In this document: piece by piece, positions 1-10,564 of the stretch
How the letters are laid out: the number at the start of each line of letters is the position of its first letter
How positions within the stretch are numbered: position 1 is the stretch's first letter
Assembly (NCBI GenBank): GCA_003415625.1
Contig: PYIU01000008.1
Location: 3,224,001-3,288,000 of the forward strand
Length of the DNA stretch: 64,000 nt
Direction of reading: 5' to 3'
DNA from: Aquanectria penicillioides
Lineage: Eukaryota; Ascomycota; Sordariomycetes; Hypocreales; Nectriaceae
Translations under genes and position numbers: made by a program
The notes under the pieces: model-generated
What the model was told of the DNA's origin: nothing
The model's input: the letters and a program-made list of their open reading frames with translations, nothing else
The model's database searches: none

Positions 1-361
1 CCTCTTTGATTATTTCCGGGAGGTCATATTCATGGAATCCAGCTCTCTCGAAATCTTTTGGCGCCTTGGATTTGTCGGCAAACTTGACACTAACATCAAC
101 TCGAGTTTCATCGGCCTGACGAAGGACCAGCTCCGTCGCAAACCGAGTGCATAGGCCTTCCTCCACAGGAAAGTGAACATGGGAGATAGCCTCGAGAACT
201 GAAGACTTTCCGGAAGACTGTGCACCGACGACAATAATCTGCGGAAGGTTGACGATTCTGCCAACACCACAGGCGCTTAAACTGTTGCTAATCTCGTGCA
301 ACCCTTTGGCCTCCGAGGTGTTGAGTCGATTGAGGACATCAGAGGCGATTGAAACATCCAT
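1..361 (-). CDS. Dynamin-like GTPase (Mx/dynamin superfamily), N-terminal part
   Basis: Partial gene, cut by the left edge after about 120 codons. The ATG at 361 opens a protein with a helical lead, then a dynamin-type GTPase start. The P-loop reads GAQSSGKS (residues 46-53). It is followed by the strand VLEAIS and the switch-I threonine in CTRF (T72). This spacing (G-x-QSSGKSS, then xCTR) is diagnostic of dynamin/Mx GTPases rather than Ras-like ones. Such proteins are large GTP-driven membrane-remodelling or antiviral-type enzymes; fungi carry many Mx-like paralogues in addition to Vps1 and Dnm1. The C-terminal stalk and GED domains lie outside the window, so the subtype cannot be decided. 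No intron is needed in the visible part. Confidence 0.85.
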   Translation of the reverse strand, partial: MDVSIASDVLNRLNTSEAKGLHEISNSLSACGVGRIVNLPQIIVVGAQSSGKSSVLEAISHVHFPVEEGLCTRFATELVLRQADETRVDVSVKFADKSKAPKDFERAGFHEYDLPEIIKE

Positions 362-2188
362 ACTGAGATGAGTGAAAATGCAGAAAATGTAAGTGAAAGC
401 ACAGACATGGGAATCTGATCAAATAATAGGTAGGTATTTAAGTGTGGCCAACCTGGTTTCAAGTTCCCAGGCCATGTCGGAACATGGGCACATGTTCACT
501 TAGCGGTAAATGCCAAGATGAGATCCCACTGGTCAGCGGACATGTCTCAGGGATGATTGTGGAGTTGAAATGCAGGGGCGGGCGTTACGTGCTGGGGCTG
601 ATGAAGCTGAACCAACACCTCGATAGCCTCCGACCTTGCGACTGGCTACGTCAACGTCTCAACCAACAGCATGTTTCGCGCCACTAATGTATAGGCTTTC
701 AAAGTCCAGCTGAAATGGTGGATACATCAATTTAGGAGTTTGAGCTTACTGAATAGAGATTTTTTTTTTTTTTCAATCCTGGGATCTGTTCATTTTTGCG
801 TAATCAGTACGGTCTACGCTATCGTCATAGGTGCTGAATGGCAAAGAGGAAGAATACAGAACCAGAAACCATTCGTAGAGCGTTGAGGCTGAAGGAAGAC
901 CAACCGTGTGCTTTGGCGGTTAATGAAACGGTGTGGCAGCGCCCCATCAGCCCAATGCGACCCTGTGAAATAGGCATCGGTGAATGAGACACACAGTGTG
1001 TGTTAGTGAGAGCAAGTCATCATCACCCATCCAACAACCTTGGAAGCAGATTTATGGACCCCAAGCTAGGTATTATTCCCGGGTAGGATGAAGTGAAGGT
1101 AATGGATAAATCGTACATATCCCCCTTTTGAGATGTTAAAGCATTCCTCCAAGTCCAGCTGAACTAACAGATTTGCTACTCAACGAAGGTGGGGCATACT
1201 CTGTGAGTTATGTAAGCTAGCTTTCAACCCCACCTCTCCAGGATCCTTATCTTCATCACCATTTATACTTGTCCTCATATTTACTTTATCAAAGAGATGT
1301 AGGGTAGGTTCTGCACATGGCCAACTGAGAACAGCATCCGTCTTAGACATGCGAAACACGTTCAACAATATGAGTATATTTATGACCATCCATCAATTGA
1401 AAATATTTAAATCAATAGGCAACGACTTCCGGGCGTTTCGGGTGAGCGGCTTGAGTCGCTCATCGAAGTTAGAGGGAACAGCTACTCAAAACGAAACCAG
1501 TCGGTATGGATTTACGACAGCCGCTTTTCGCGTCCAGCTCAAGTCTAGTCCAGGCCTACATATTGGTATGAAATGATTTAGTAAAGTGGTAATTGATTTT
1601 ATGTAGTTGAAAGCGCCCAGTCCATCGAGAGAACAAAAATTGATTTCAAAAACGCAGTCGTTGACGTTGTCTGTGGTAGTTGCTCAGTGCGGTCTTAAAC
1701 TAACGTGCTTTCTCATGTTGAGTTCGGTGACACCATCTGAACGCCCAAGATTAAGATTGATCCTGCTCCCAATCTCCATAATTGCCCCATCGGTTGCAGC
1801 CTGGTTCATTCCCAACTTATTTTTTTTGATCAGTTTTATTACGCTAAACTTTCGATGGCCGGATAGTGTTTCTCTTATCTAACCTCTATTACCTACAGTA
1901 TGTGGCTGGGTTAAATCCGAGTCTTTGACTTTCCCGACCTTCTCGTTTGCAGAAGGAAGATTTTCAACCAAATTTGAGGATGAGAAACAATACCCGACTC
2001 ATTTACCCCCATTCGAAAAGTTTTAGCACGGTCTTATTACTATCTTGCGCGTCACAGTTGTGTTGAAGGCTGTTCGAAAGGTAGACAATCACGCCTTTCG
2101 ACTCTTTTGAGATGGTTCAACCAACTGAACAGTAAATGTCGCAGATGCCCCTGTACTGGAATGCTATGAACTTTGATCTCGAGGCAGC
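362..2188. other. Intergenic, no gene recognised
   Basis: I see only short open frames without recognisable motifs or splice-linked continuations, and a T-run near 757-773. The first few hundred bases should hold the promoter of the dynamin-like gene on the minus strand. The distal part may include decayed 5' sequence of the MFS relic that follows. Confidence 0.5.
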
Positions 2189-3103
2189 TTGGTTATCAAG
2201 TCAACATTTGTCGAAGTTTTGAATGATCTGGCCTCACTAATATGCACTCGCAGACTCATCGTGAGCTGCAAGTTGGTACCCGTCAAATGCAGCGAGAACC
2301 AGACGAGGAAACCACCCTTTCGAGACGCGCTGAAGCGCAACTGGACAGACACTCTCCTCGACAGTTCGCGATCTTGGGCAAGTGCACCTTTGGCTCATCT
2401 CGTCATAGTTCGCACATGGAGGTTCGTCGACGCCTTTAGCGTTTTTCAAACCTTCTACATCAGGGAGATGAGAATAGGAAGGGAATTTGAGGTAGCTTGG
2501 ATCGGATAGACGTAGCTATTCTTGTTCTCTTGTTTCGGTATTTCAAGTTGGAGAGCCTTGGATACTGGTTACTACCGTGCGGTGTTTGTGGCAGGAAGTC
2601 TCATTTCACTTTCTGGGATGTTCGCCCTTAGCTTTTCTGAAGCGTACAGGCAAATATTCCGGACATATGGCCTGTGCGTTGGCATTGGTTTTGGTGCCGT
2701 GTTTTCTCCTATCATGGCACTGACCGGTACATATTTTAAGTGACATAAGAGTCTTGCTCTGGGACTAGTGACAATTCGCTCGGCGACTAGTGGGATGGTG
2801 TTTGTTGCCATTTCTGCTCAGATGCTGCCGTCGGCTGGATTCGGTTGGACAGTGCGAACCGTGGGCTTCGTTCAGCTTGGAACCACCATAGTTTGTGCCA
2901 TATTCTTAAAGGTGATTTCAAATTACAAGCGTATATGTCTTAATCGCGCTGAACATCCGATAGCCTCGCATAACGCCTCGAACTCCAATGGGCATCATCG
3001 AGTGGGAAGCATCGCAATATTTGCCCTTAATATTCACGCTCTTGGGGGCATTCTTTATATTAAGAAGGAAGCTCTTCGATGCAACGCAATTACGGATACC
3101 TGA
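2189..3103 (+). pseudogene. MFS transporter relic (monocarboxylate/MCH-like)
   Basis: One forward frame spells a broken MFS protein. It contains VFQTFYIREM and VAWIG, then two TAG stops near 2507-2515, then RALDTGYYRAVFVAGSLISL and GLCVGIGFGAVFSPIM. A TGA near 2741 follows, then KSLALGL and GFGWTVRTVGFVQLGT. The order matches the first half of fungal monocarboxylate-transporter-like (MCT/MCH) proteins. All three stops are in the same frame and are explicable as C-to-T changes (CAG to TAG, CGA to TGA), which is RIP-like. After about 2930 the similarity fades, with a possible frameshift: LRRKLFDATQLRIP-like residues appear in a neighbouring frame near 3060-3100. No intact start or C-terminus can be assigned. 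It is not expected to encode a functional transporter. Confidence 0.65.
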
Positions 3104-3751
3104 GGAGAGATGCAGCGTTTGCTGATAACAAAATTCCAAATCAAACACCCACAGCACAAGTGACACACCTAGACTTTAAAAAGTGGATGTTGGAAATAAC
3201 ATCCCTGTCGGATGCTGCACCAGCTTGTGGGGGCCGATCATTATGTTCCAATACGCAAAGTGGTTAAATCAACGAAATTTAGGAGGAAAAAAAGGGAACT
3301 ATACGAGAAGCTGCAAAGACGTTGAGTTGATTTGAATTCACTGTCCAAGGAGGTGATGGGTGTGACAACAGAAACGTAGCTCGGACACAGGGCGTCCCCA
3401 TGAAACTCCACAGAAGGAAGAAGGATTCAGCGACTACTGCAATTAGTCGTACTACTGAATTCTGGCCCCCAATCTGCAACCCAGCCTTTCCAGATTGGAC
3501 CTCGGGGCTGACGTTGCAATGGGCTGAGGAAATGCAACCATGTATCTAAATTTGTCTGTCATCCGCTCTCCTCAGGCACCAAGGTCGATTTGTAATTCCT
3601 TACTTCCGAGCCTGATTTCGACGATTTCCCAACCGTAAACTTCTTCAACAATCTGTCAATTGACACGGTGGCTTCAAGGCCCCAGATCTATGTCTATTAA
3701 CCGCCTCAAGTGATATCTGTGCGCCAACAAAACCCCAAAAAATACAAAGTC
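3104..3751. other. Decayed MFS tail and promoter region
   Basis: The first part (to about 3270) may hold frameshifted remains of the MFS relic C-terminus. The rest shows no gene and should contain the promoter of the membrane-protein gene that starts at 3752. Confidence 0.35.
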
Positions 3752-5767
3752 ATGAGGCGATCGACGAAGACTCACAAACCCAGCTCTGTGTCGCACGGGC
3801 CCAAAGCAGGGAAGCGAGACAAATACCCCATCCTGATGCTGTTGGTTGTTTCCAATACGCTCGCTATCATGTTGACTGTGTTAAACATCAAGCAGTGGCG
3901 TAGTCCATATTCACTGACGCGTATGATCGCTGAAAACCCGGCTGGTGTCGGTATTGTGGTTCAGATAATCTCACAGCTGCTTGGCCTGGTGCAAGTGAGG
4001 GCTTTATGTAGGTGTGCCAAAGCTGCCTCGTGCTCAACTACGAAGAGTAGAGCAGAAAGGGTCGAGTTAGATTGACGCTGATAATCTTCAGGTATTCTTT
4101 TCAATCTCAGTGCGAGGTTGCAATTGGCTACGCAGAGCTTGAGTCTCGAAGCGCTAAAAGTTGCCAATGCTTTGTCTTGCAACCGAATCGATTTTACTGT
4201 TAGAACGCCATACATCGGCTTGTTGACAATTTTCTGCATCTTCAATATGCTCCCAGCCGCTCTTTGGGCCGGTGCCATTACCCCGGTGGCCACAAATTCA
4301 ACCTCCCAGTACGTGGTCAATGTACCTGACTACTCGAACGCAAGTGGCACCGCTTTTCGAAGTGGCCAGATGGATTACCTGTACAAAACGGATGCCCTGG
4401 GTACATACACCTTTGGACCTGAGCTTCAACTTGTTGGACAAATTCTCAACAACGCGCGAGACGCCTTCAGTCCGTCGGGGAACGTCAGCCCTCATGCCAA
4501 ACTCGATAAGACAGGTTATATTTACCAGACCAGAAGCTATGGTGTGGGTTCAGCCGTGGGACTTCTCGACTCGGTCCCTCAAAGGGTATTGTCCTATCAG
4601 TACTCGGAGACAGGTCTCTATGCATCGGCGAAATGTACCTATAACGATACTTCTGAGTTTAGCCTTCGACGGCTCTCCGGTGCCGGAGAGGGTTGGACTT
4701 TAAAAGTGTTTGAAGCAGAGGGAAAGCTACCGAATGGAGCCATGGTAACTCACGCAGCTGCTGCCATAGAAGAAAATGGAGCATTTAGTATTGGCGCTGC
4801 AACTTACCAAAACTCTTCGTACCTGGCTCTAGCAGCATACACTGATGGGAATCTAACGAGCAAATACATTAGTTTGCACAAAATTCAATGCCAGCTCATT
4901 TATACACCGTACGAGTTCCTTGTCACGGTGAACACAACTCAAAAGACAATCCATGTCAAACCACAACGGTCAGTCAGCGGATTCCCTCACAAGGAATCAT
5001 GGGTAGCGCTCAGCGCAGCCCAAATTCAAGGGATGGCTATGATAGTGGCGACCACACAGTGGACATCGATACTTGGCGACCTCTTTCAAAATAACGTTGT
5101 GACTGTCCAGCAGTTTCATGACCAGACCAACGCCAATAACACATCGGAGCTTAAGAAGAGCGGCAACTCGACAATTTACAAGGGTGTCAGTTCTTCCGTG
5201 GAGTCAATGCTCGATGATGTGCTTCAAGCTGTGTCTGCAGCTCAGTTGATGGTGCTTCAATACAACCAGACAACACAAGCCATTGTGTATTCTCACAGTT
5301 ATTTTATCGGCAGTCACGAATACACTTACTCAGTTTTGTGTGTCAATCTCTTGATTGCTATCATTTTCATTATTGAAGTGATTCGAACTCGTGTTTGGAG
5401 GCATGCGCCGGAGTTCGACTTTGTGGATCTCAAGGCAGTCATATTGAATGCTGCAATTCCCGGTAATAGAATTGCCGAAGCCGCAACTCAACTATCCACA
5501 GGAAAGAGAGCCAGCAGGACCGACCTTAGTGATGATTCTCTCGGCAATATGAAGGTTCAATTTCTCAACAGGGATGACGAAACTCAGCTGAAAGCGCAAA
5601 TAAGTCATGGAATACCTCTCACTGATACTACGAAAGTATCGTCATCTGATCTAAAGCGCTCCAACTCTCAGAGCTCCAACTCTCAGCGCTCAAGTGCCGT
5701 TGTTCCATTGTTGGAACGTCAGCCTTTCGGTGAAGATGACATTTCGACATATTCGTTTAGAGCTTGA
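3752..5767 (+). CDS. Uncharacterised multi-TM membrane protein with Ser-rich tail
   Basis: Two exons, 3752-4007 and 4092-5767 (intron 4008-4091, GTAGGT to TTCAG), giving 643 aa. The ATG at 3752 is the first in the open frame. The junction makes VQVRALC join ILFNLSARLQL, which keeps the second hydrophobic stretch and a following amphipathic region continuous. Hydrophobic segments lie at about residues 26-44, 66-88 and 120-145, and one near the C-terminus (VLCVNLLIAIIFIIEVI). Between the third and fourth is a long domain of about 300 residues with many N-x-S/T sequons, consistent with an extracellular or lumenal position. The cytoplasmic tail is rich in Ser/Thr with short SNSQ repeats. It resembles a common fungal family of unknown function; I do not assign an activity. 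The GTGAGG donor at 3995 was rejected because it breaks the frame. Confidence 0.75.
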
Positions 5768-7039
5768 ATAGTGTCATATACATTATTAGTCTCTTTACTG
5801 ATCGTGCCGGGTGCCGATTGTGCTATCCTTGATGCGTTGAAATATGTCTTTTATGTCTTTGAGATGGTTGGATATGCGAGCGTTTTGTGAGGTGGATCTT
5901 TTCAGGCAAAGGTCGAGGTATCGATATTACTTGTGGCAGTAATTGGACTGCGGTACAAGATAAGGCAGCATGCTCCCAGATAAAAGCTTGTCTCGGATCT
6001 CTGAGATATACCAATATCTCGCTACGCTGTACTCCTAAATGAACAAATCAAGAGTGCCATATGTCGATGGCGCCCGCGCTTCTCGTTGCTCTATCAAGAC
6101 GTTGGCGACACAAGCCGTTAGACCTCGGCCTGTCTCTACATAACATCGGAGATAAGATGTGGAGTAGAGATAATAATGGGCTATACTGCGGACAATCGAT
6201 AATGAACAGCCATTCTTTCAAGGAATGAAACCTTTCTCAAGATAGTGATGCGGGGTAGTCGTGCGTGGCTACGCTGCTCTCGATGTCCACATGATAACCT
6301 GGCAACTCTTATCAACTTCGATATCGGATCGACTATCGGAATGGAGAGATTAGAAGAAACAAGATGGCCTGTGAGTGGTCCTTTGCATGACACTTTCTCC
6401 CAGAATGTTACACCGTTGCGACCCTGTCATGATTTTTCGGACAAAAATGTGTGCTAACCACGGCGCAGATTGTGTCACCCCAGGGCCGGCGGTCACGATG
6501 TTTTATATCGTGCGACCACTTCCCTATTCCACACCTGCCTTGACAAGTTAGATCAGGCGTGATTTTCATTGTCAAAAAATATAGCACGGTCCATCTTGCA
6601 CCAAATTTACCCCACAGCACGTGGGTTTGCAGCCAACGACGCCATACAGGATTACGCAACTCGGCAAATATTTGCCGGTGGTGGAGTGTCATTGCCAGCC
6701 AGAGCCTAGCTTGGACAGGGCCCTTTCAGCAACAGCACCAGTTTGAAGCATGTTGGAAGGAATTATAGTTTACCGTTATAGTAAATCTCTACCTGTCGCC
6801 ATTTTGCGTGGGTCTATCGCAAACACTCCCTCGGCAGCACGCCATTATCAGTATGCCTATCAAGGAAAGATTGAGGGTCTTTTGCAGGATGTTGGCACAA
6901 ATAAGATTGGGGAAGAATTATGGCCGCCGGAGGTTCCGTCTTGAACACGTCGCAATCCTTTTCTTCCTTTATATTTCTCCTCGTTCCGTCCTAAGTCGAC
7001 CTATCCCCGTTGACAATATTCTACTGCTTATCAGCAAAG
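5768..7039. other. Intergenic, no gene recognised
   Basis: Open frames here are short and unrelated to any family I know. It must contain the 3' end of the membrane-protein transcript and the promoter and leader of the oligopeptide transporter. Confidence 0.5.
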
Positions 7040-10000
7040 ATGGCGACCGAGATTCATTCGACACGTGACGCTGAACAATCATCTCAAGATGCCCGGCATG
7101 ATGCGGAGAAAAAGGGTGCTTCATCATCGGCGAGGGTTGATGACATCGAAGCCGACGCTTCTATAGATGACGATGGCGATCTCAGCGAGCGAGAGAAGCT
7201 TGGTCAGAAGATTGAGAAGACAGAATTGACACCTGTTGAAGCATTCAAGTGGAACGTAGAGGGTGATCAATCCCCATGTGAGTAATAGGCTACCAAAGTC
7301 ACGATACAGGAGCAAGATGAAAGCTGACAGTGATACTCCTAGTTCCTGAGGTTGCCGCCTGTGTGCCCAACACTGATGATCCAAGTATTATCTGCAATAG
7401 TGAGGATCTAACCTTAAACATCTTTAGACCTTTACATTAACCCTGTTATTAGCTGTAAGAGCATGGATACTGACCACTTTCTTCGTCATTGCTTTTGCTG
7501 GTGCCAATGAATTTTTCAGTCTTCGATATGTAAGTGCGAATTTGGAATAATACATTGCCTAGAGAAAGCAGCTGAGCAAAAACGTGATGCTAATGTGTCG
7601 ATCCAACAGCCCTCACTAACCATTGGATATGTCGTTGCCCAGCTGCTTGTCTTTCCTGTCGGTCGGGCCTGGGAAAGGCTTCCTCGGTGGAGAGTCCCAT
7701 TTGGAAAGCTGACATTTGATATCAATCCTGGCAAGTTTACGATCAAGGAACATGCGTTTATAGTCATTGTTAGTCTTGGCACACACTTGGTTAACCTGAA
7801 ACCTTGCTGACAGTGCGTTAGTGCGTGAACCTAAGCACAACTGCCGCTTATGCGACCGGATCCCTGATGGCCATCATCAGCCCCGTCTACTGGAACAGGG
7901 ACTATGGTGCAGGGTTCTGTTTCCTTTACCTGTTGACCACGCAAATGCTTGGGTAAGAGTACCTCATCTCAGCTTATGGTTAATGCTTCACTAATAAGCA
8001 TTTGCCGCCAGCTTTGGACTTGCGGGAATTGCACGACGGTGGTTGGTGTACCCGGCTGCCCTCATCTGGCCATCAACCCTTGCGTCGACAGTTCTGTTCC
8101 GGGCACTGCATGAGCCACAGGAACGAATTGTTGCAAACGGATGGAAAATTACCAGATATAGATTTTTCGGTTACTTTACTGTCTTCGCTTTCGCACTCTT
8201 TTGGTTGCCTGATTACCTTTGGACTAGTTTGGGCACCTTTGCGTTTGTGACTTGGATTGCGCCTCACAACCAAAAGGTCAACACCATATTTGGGGTAAGA
8301 AAAAGCCCAACGGATATTATAAAACTTTGGGCTATATTTAACAAACCTATTTACAGATGAACTCTGGCCTAGGATTGCTCCCCCTCAGTATCGATTGGAC
8401 ACAGATCAACTATGCTGGTAACCCGCTCACAACGCCGTTTTACGTCACTTGCAATGCATTCGCAGTCGTCATATTCTTTTACCTGTTCCTAGCCCCGATT
8501 CTGTACTACTCCAATGTGTGGAACAGTGCCTAGTAAGTGCACTAGAGCTAACTAACCACAAATTGCTCTCCCCATGCCTGTTCTAACGCATTTCGCAGTC
8601 TCCCTCTCCTGTCATCAAGCACTTTCGACAACACTGGCTCATCATACAACATCTCTCGAGTCATCGATAAGAACCTCGATTTTGTGTTGAGCAAGTACCA
8701 AGAATACTCTCCCATGTACATTTCCATGTCATACTCGCTCACTTATGGCCTTTCGTTCGCCGCTGTCACTGCCATCATTGTTCATACATACCTGTACAAT
8801 GGTACTGAAATCTGGGCGAAGTTTAAAAACTCTCGTCATGGTGGAGAGGACATACACAAGCGCCTCATGAATGCTTATCCTGAAGTCCCTGACTGGTGGT
8901 ACCTGGGATTGACTGTGGTTATCCTGGGACTCGGCATGTTCACTGTGGGCTACTGGGAATCCGGTCTTCCGATTTGGGCCTTCCTTGTTGTTTGCTTTGG
9001 TTTCGGAGTGCTTCTGATTGTCCCGGAAGGAATTCTGGAAGGAACGACAAACCAGAGAATTTTCCTTAATATTATTACGGAAATGGTTGCGGGTTATGCT
9101 TGGCCTGGAAAGCCTATTGCAAACATGTATGTGAAGTTCTACGGCTACAACTCCGTGAAGCACGGCATGGACTTTGCTCAAGATCTAAAGCTTGGCCAAT
9201 ACATGGTAACTTGGTTAAAGTAACTTATCGCTAGGCCGCAAGCTGACTTTTTCTGCGCAGAAAATCCCCCCTCGCGTTCTCTTCTTTGGCCAGGTCTACT
9301 CGACCATCTTGGCTACAGCTGTCCAGACTGGAGGTACGTAACACTGAGACAATTCTATAGCGTCGTAATTTGTGTTGACATTTCTTAGTTCTTCGTTGGA
9401 TGATGGGTCACATTAAAGATCTGTGCAACCCTAAGAATACTCAGCGCTTTACATGTGCTGGATCAAAGGTGGTTTACAACGCCTCTGTCATCTGGGGTAC
9501 CATAGGCCCCCAAAGAATGTTCCAGTCAGACCAGGTCTATAATGGTCTCGTATACTTCTTTATTATCGGAGTGCGTATTAGGTTGATGAGCCGTCCTTAC
9601 TTAGAGCTAACATGCAAGTAGCCTGTGGTAACGGTACTGGTTTACGTGGTTTACCGTCGTTCCCCTCACAGCTGGGTCCGATATATCAACGTGCCCATTT
9701 TCTTCAACGCTGCAGGCCAAATTCCTCCAGCAAACGTCAGTAAGTCTAATGTGCCCCAATCAATATTGTCAGAAGGTTAACATGGAAAGCTCAATATTCT
9801 CTGTGGTTCATTGTCGGATTTGTTTTCAACTATTGGATTCGAAAGAGAGCCTTTGACTGGTGGAAGCGTTATAACTGTGTGTTTGAATCGGTCTTTTCAA
9901 CGTGGCACTCTGCTAATTTGGGAAATAGACCTGCTACAAGCAGCCATGGATACTGGTACCGCAATTGCGACAATCATCATATTCTTCGTTCTGACTTACA

Positions 10001-10122
10001 ATGGCTACACATTGAGTTGGTGGGGAAATAATGTTGGGTCTAACACCGATGACAGCAACTCTGTGCCATGGCTCAAGGTTGCCAAAGGAAGTCATTTTGG
10101 TAAAGGCCCGGGTCAATTCTAG
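7040..10122 (+). CDS. Oligopeptide transporter, OPT family
   Basis: Thirteen exons: 7040-7277, 7343-7399, 7453-7529, 7610-7768, 7822-7952, 8012-8294, 8357-8532, 8599-9205, 9261-9333, 9389-9570, 9622-9739, 9790-9876 and 9929-10122. All joins keep phase and give 793 aa, the usual OPT length. The acidic, charged N-terminus leads into [13 protein letters not shown], the conserved cytosolic entry to the first helix. Typical OPT blocks follow: [75 protein letters not shown], the long [20 protein letters not shown] block (closely matching the family NQxxGLNxIxExIxGYxxPG signature), and the C-terminal IPPANV and WWGN. OPT proteins are plasma-membrane proton-coupled importers of small peptides, glutathione or metal-siderophore complexes; the substrate cannot be read from sequence. 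No frameshift or stop: the gene looks functional. Its twelve introns contrast with the intron-poor neighbours. Confidence 0.95.
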
Positions 10123-10564
10123 AAACTTTTTAGACTTGATGTTCTCGTGCCAGTTGTCAAGGGGGTAAAGAAGAAGGATGAAGACTACCTACGAGATAGG
10201 CCATCACACTAAACGCCAGAATGAATTGCCCAAAGAAAGCCATGAAATATTGAATTTTGGGAACAAAGGATAAGATTAGGTTGTGGAACGACAATATTGC
10301 GAAACAAAAAAGCTATTGTGAGCACGGATTGTTCGCTGATAGTTTCTTTGCTCAAGATCATTGAATCCTAGGCCAAATATCTCGTTTTTGGCCGTGAAAC
10401 AGTCAATGGACTAATGGCCATATTAGTTAGATTGACGAAACAACGCGAAGAAAGATCTAGTAGTTATACATTTAATATATTATTAAATTGAGAAATGTTC
10501 CCAAAAATTCTTTTAGAACCATGAAATCAAGAAAACTCCTTTTGTCCTTCGTATCACTGTTGCA
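10123..10564. other. Convergent 3' intergenic region
   Basis: Lies between two convergent genes (the OPT transporter and the PNP-domain gene). It is AT-rich, has no coding frame of note, and must hold both transcript ends. Confidence 0.6.

Noticed and set aside
3995..4091. GTGAGG donor at 3995 for the membrane-protein intron
   Set aside because: It puts exon 2 out of frame with an early stop; the GTAGGT donor at 4008 keeps phase and gives a continuous protein.
8729..9181. Minus-strand open frame of 150 codons
   Set aside because: Antisense to the largest OPT exon.
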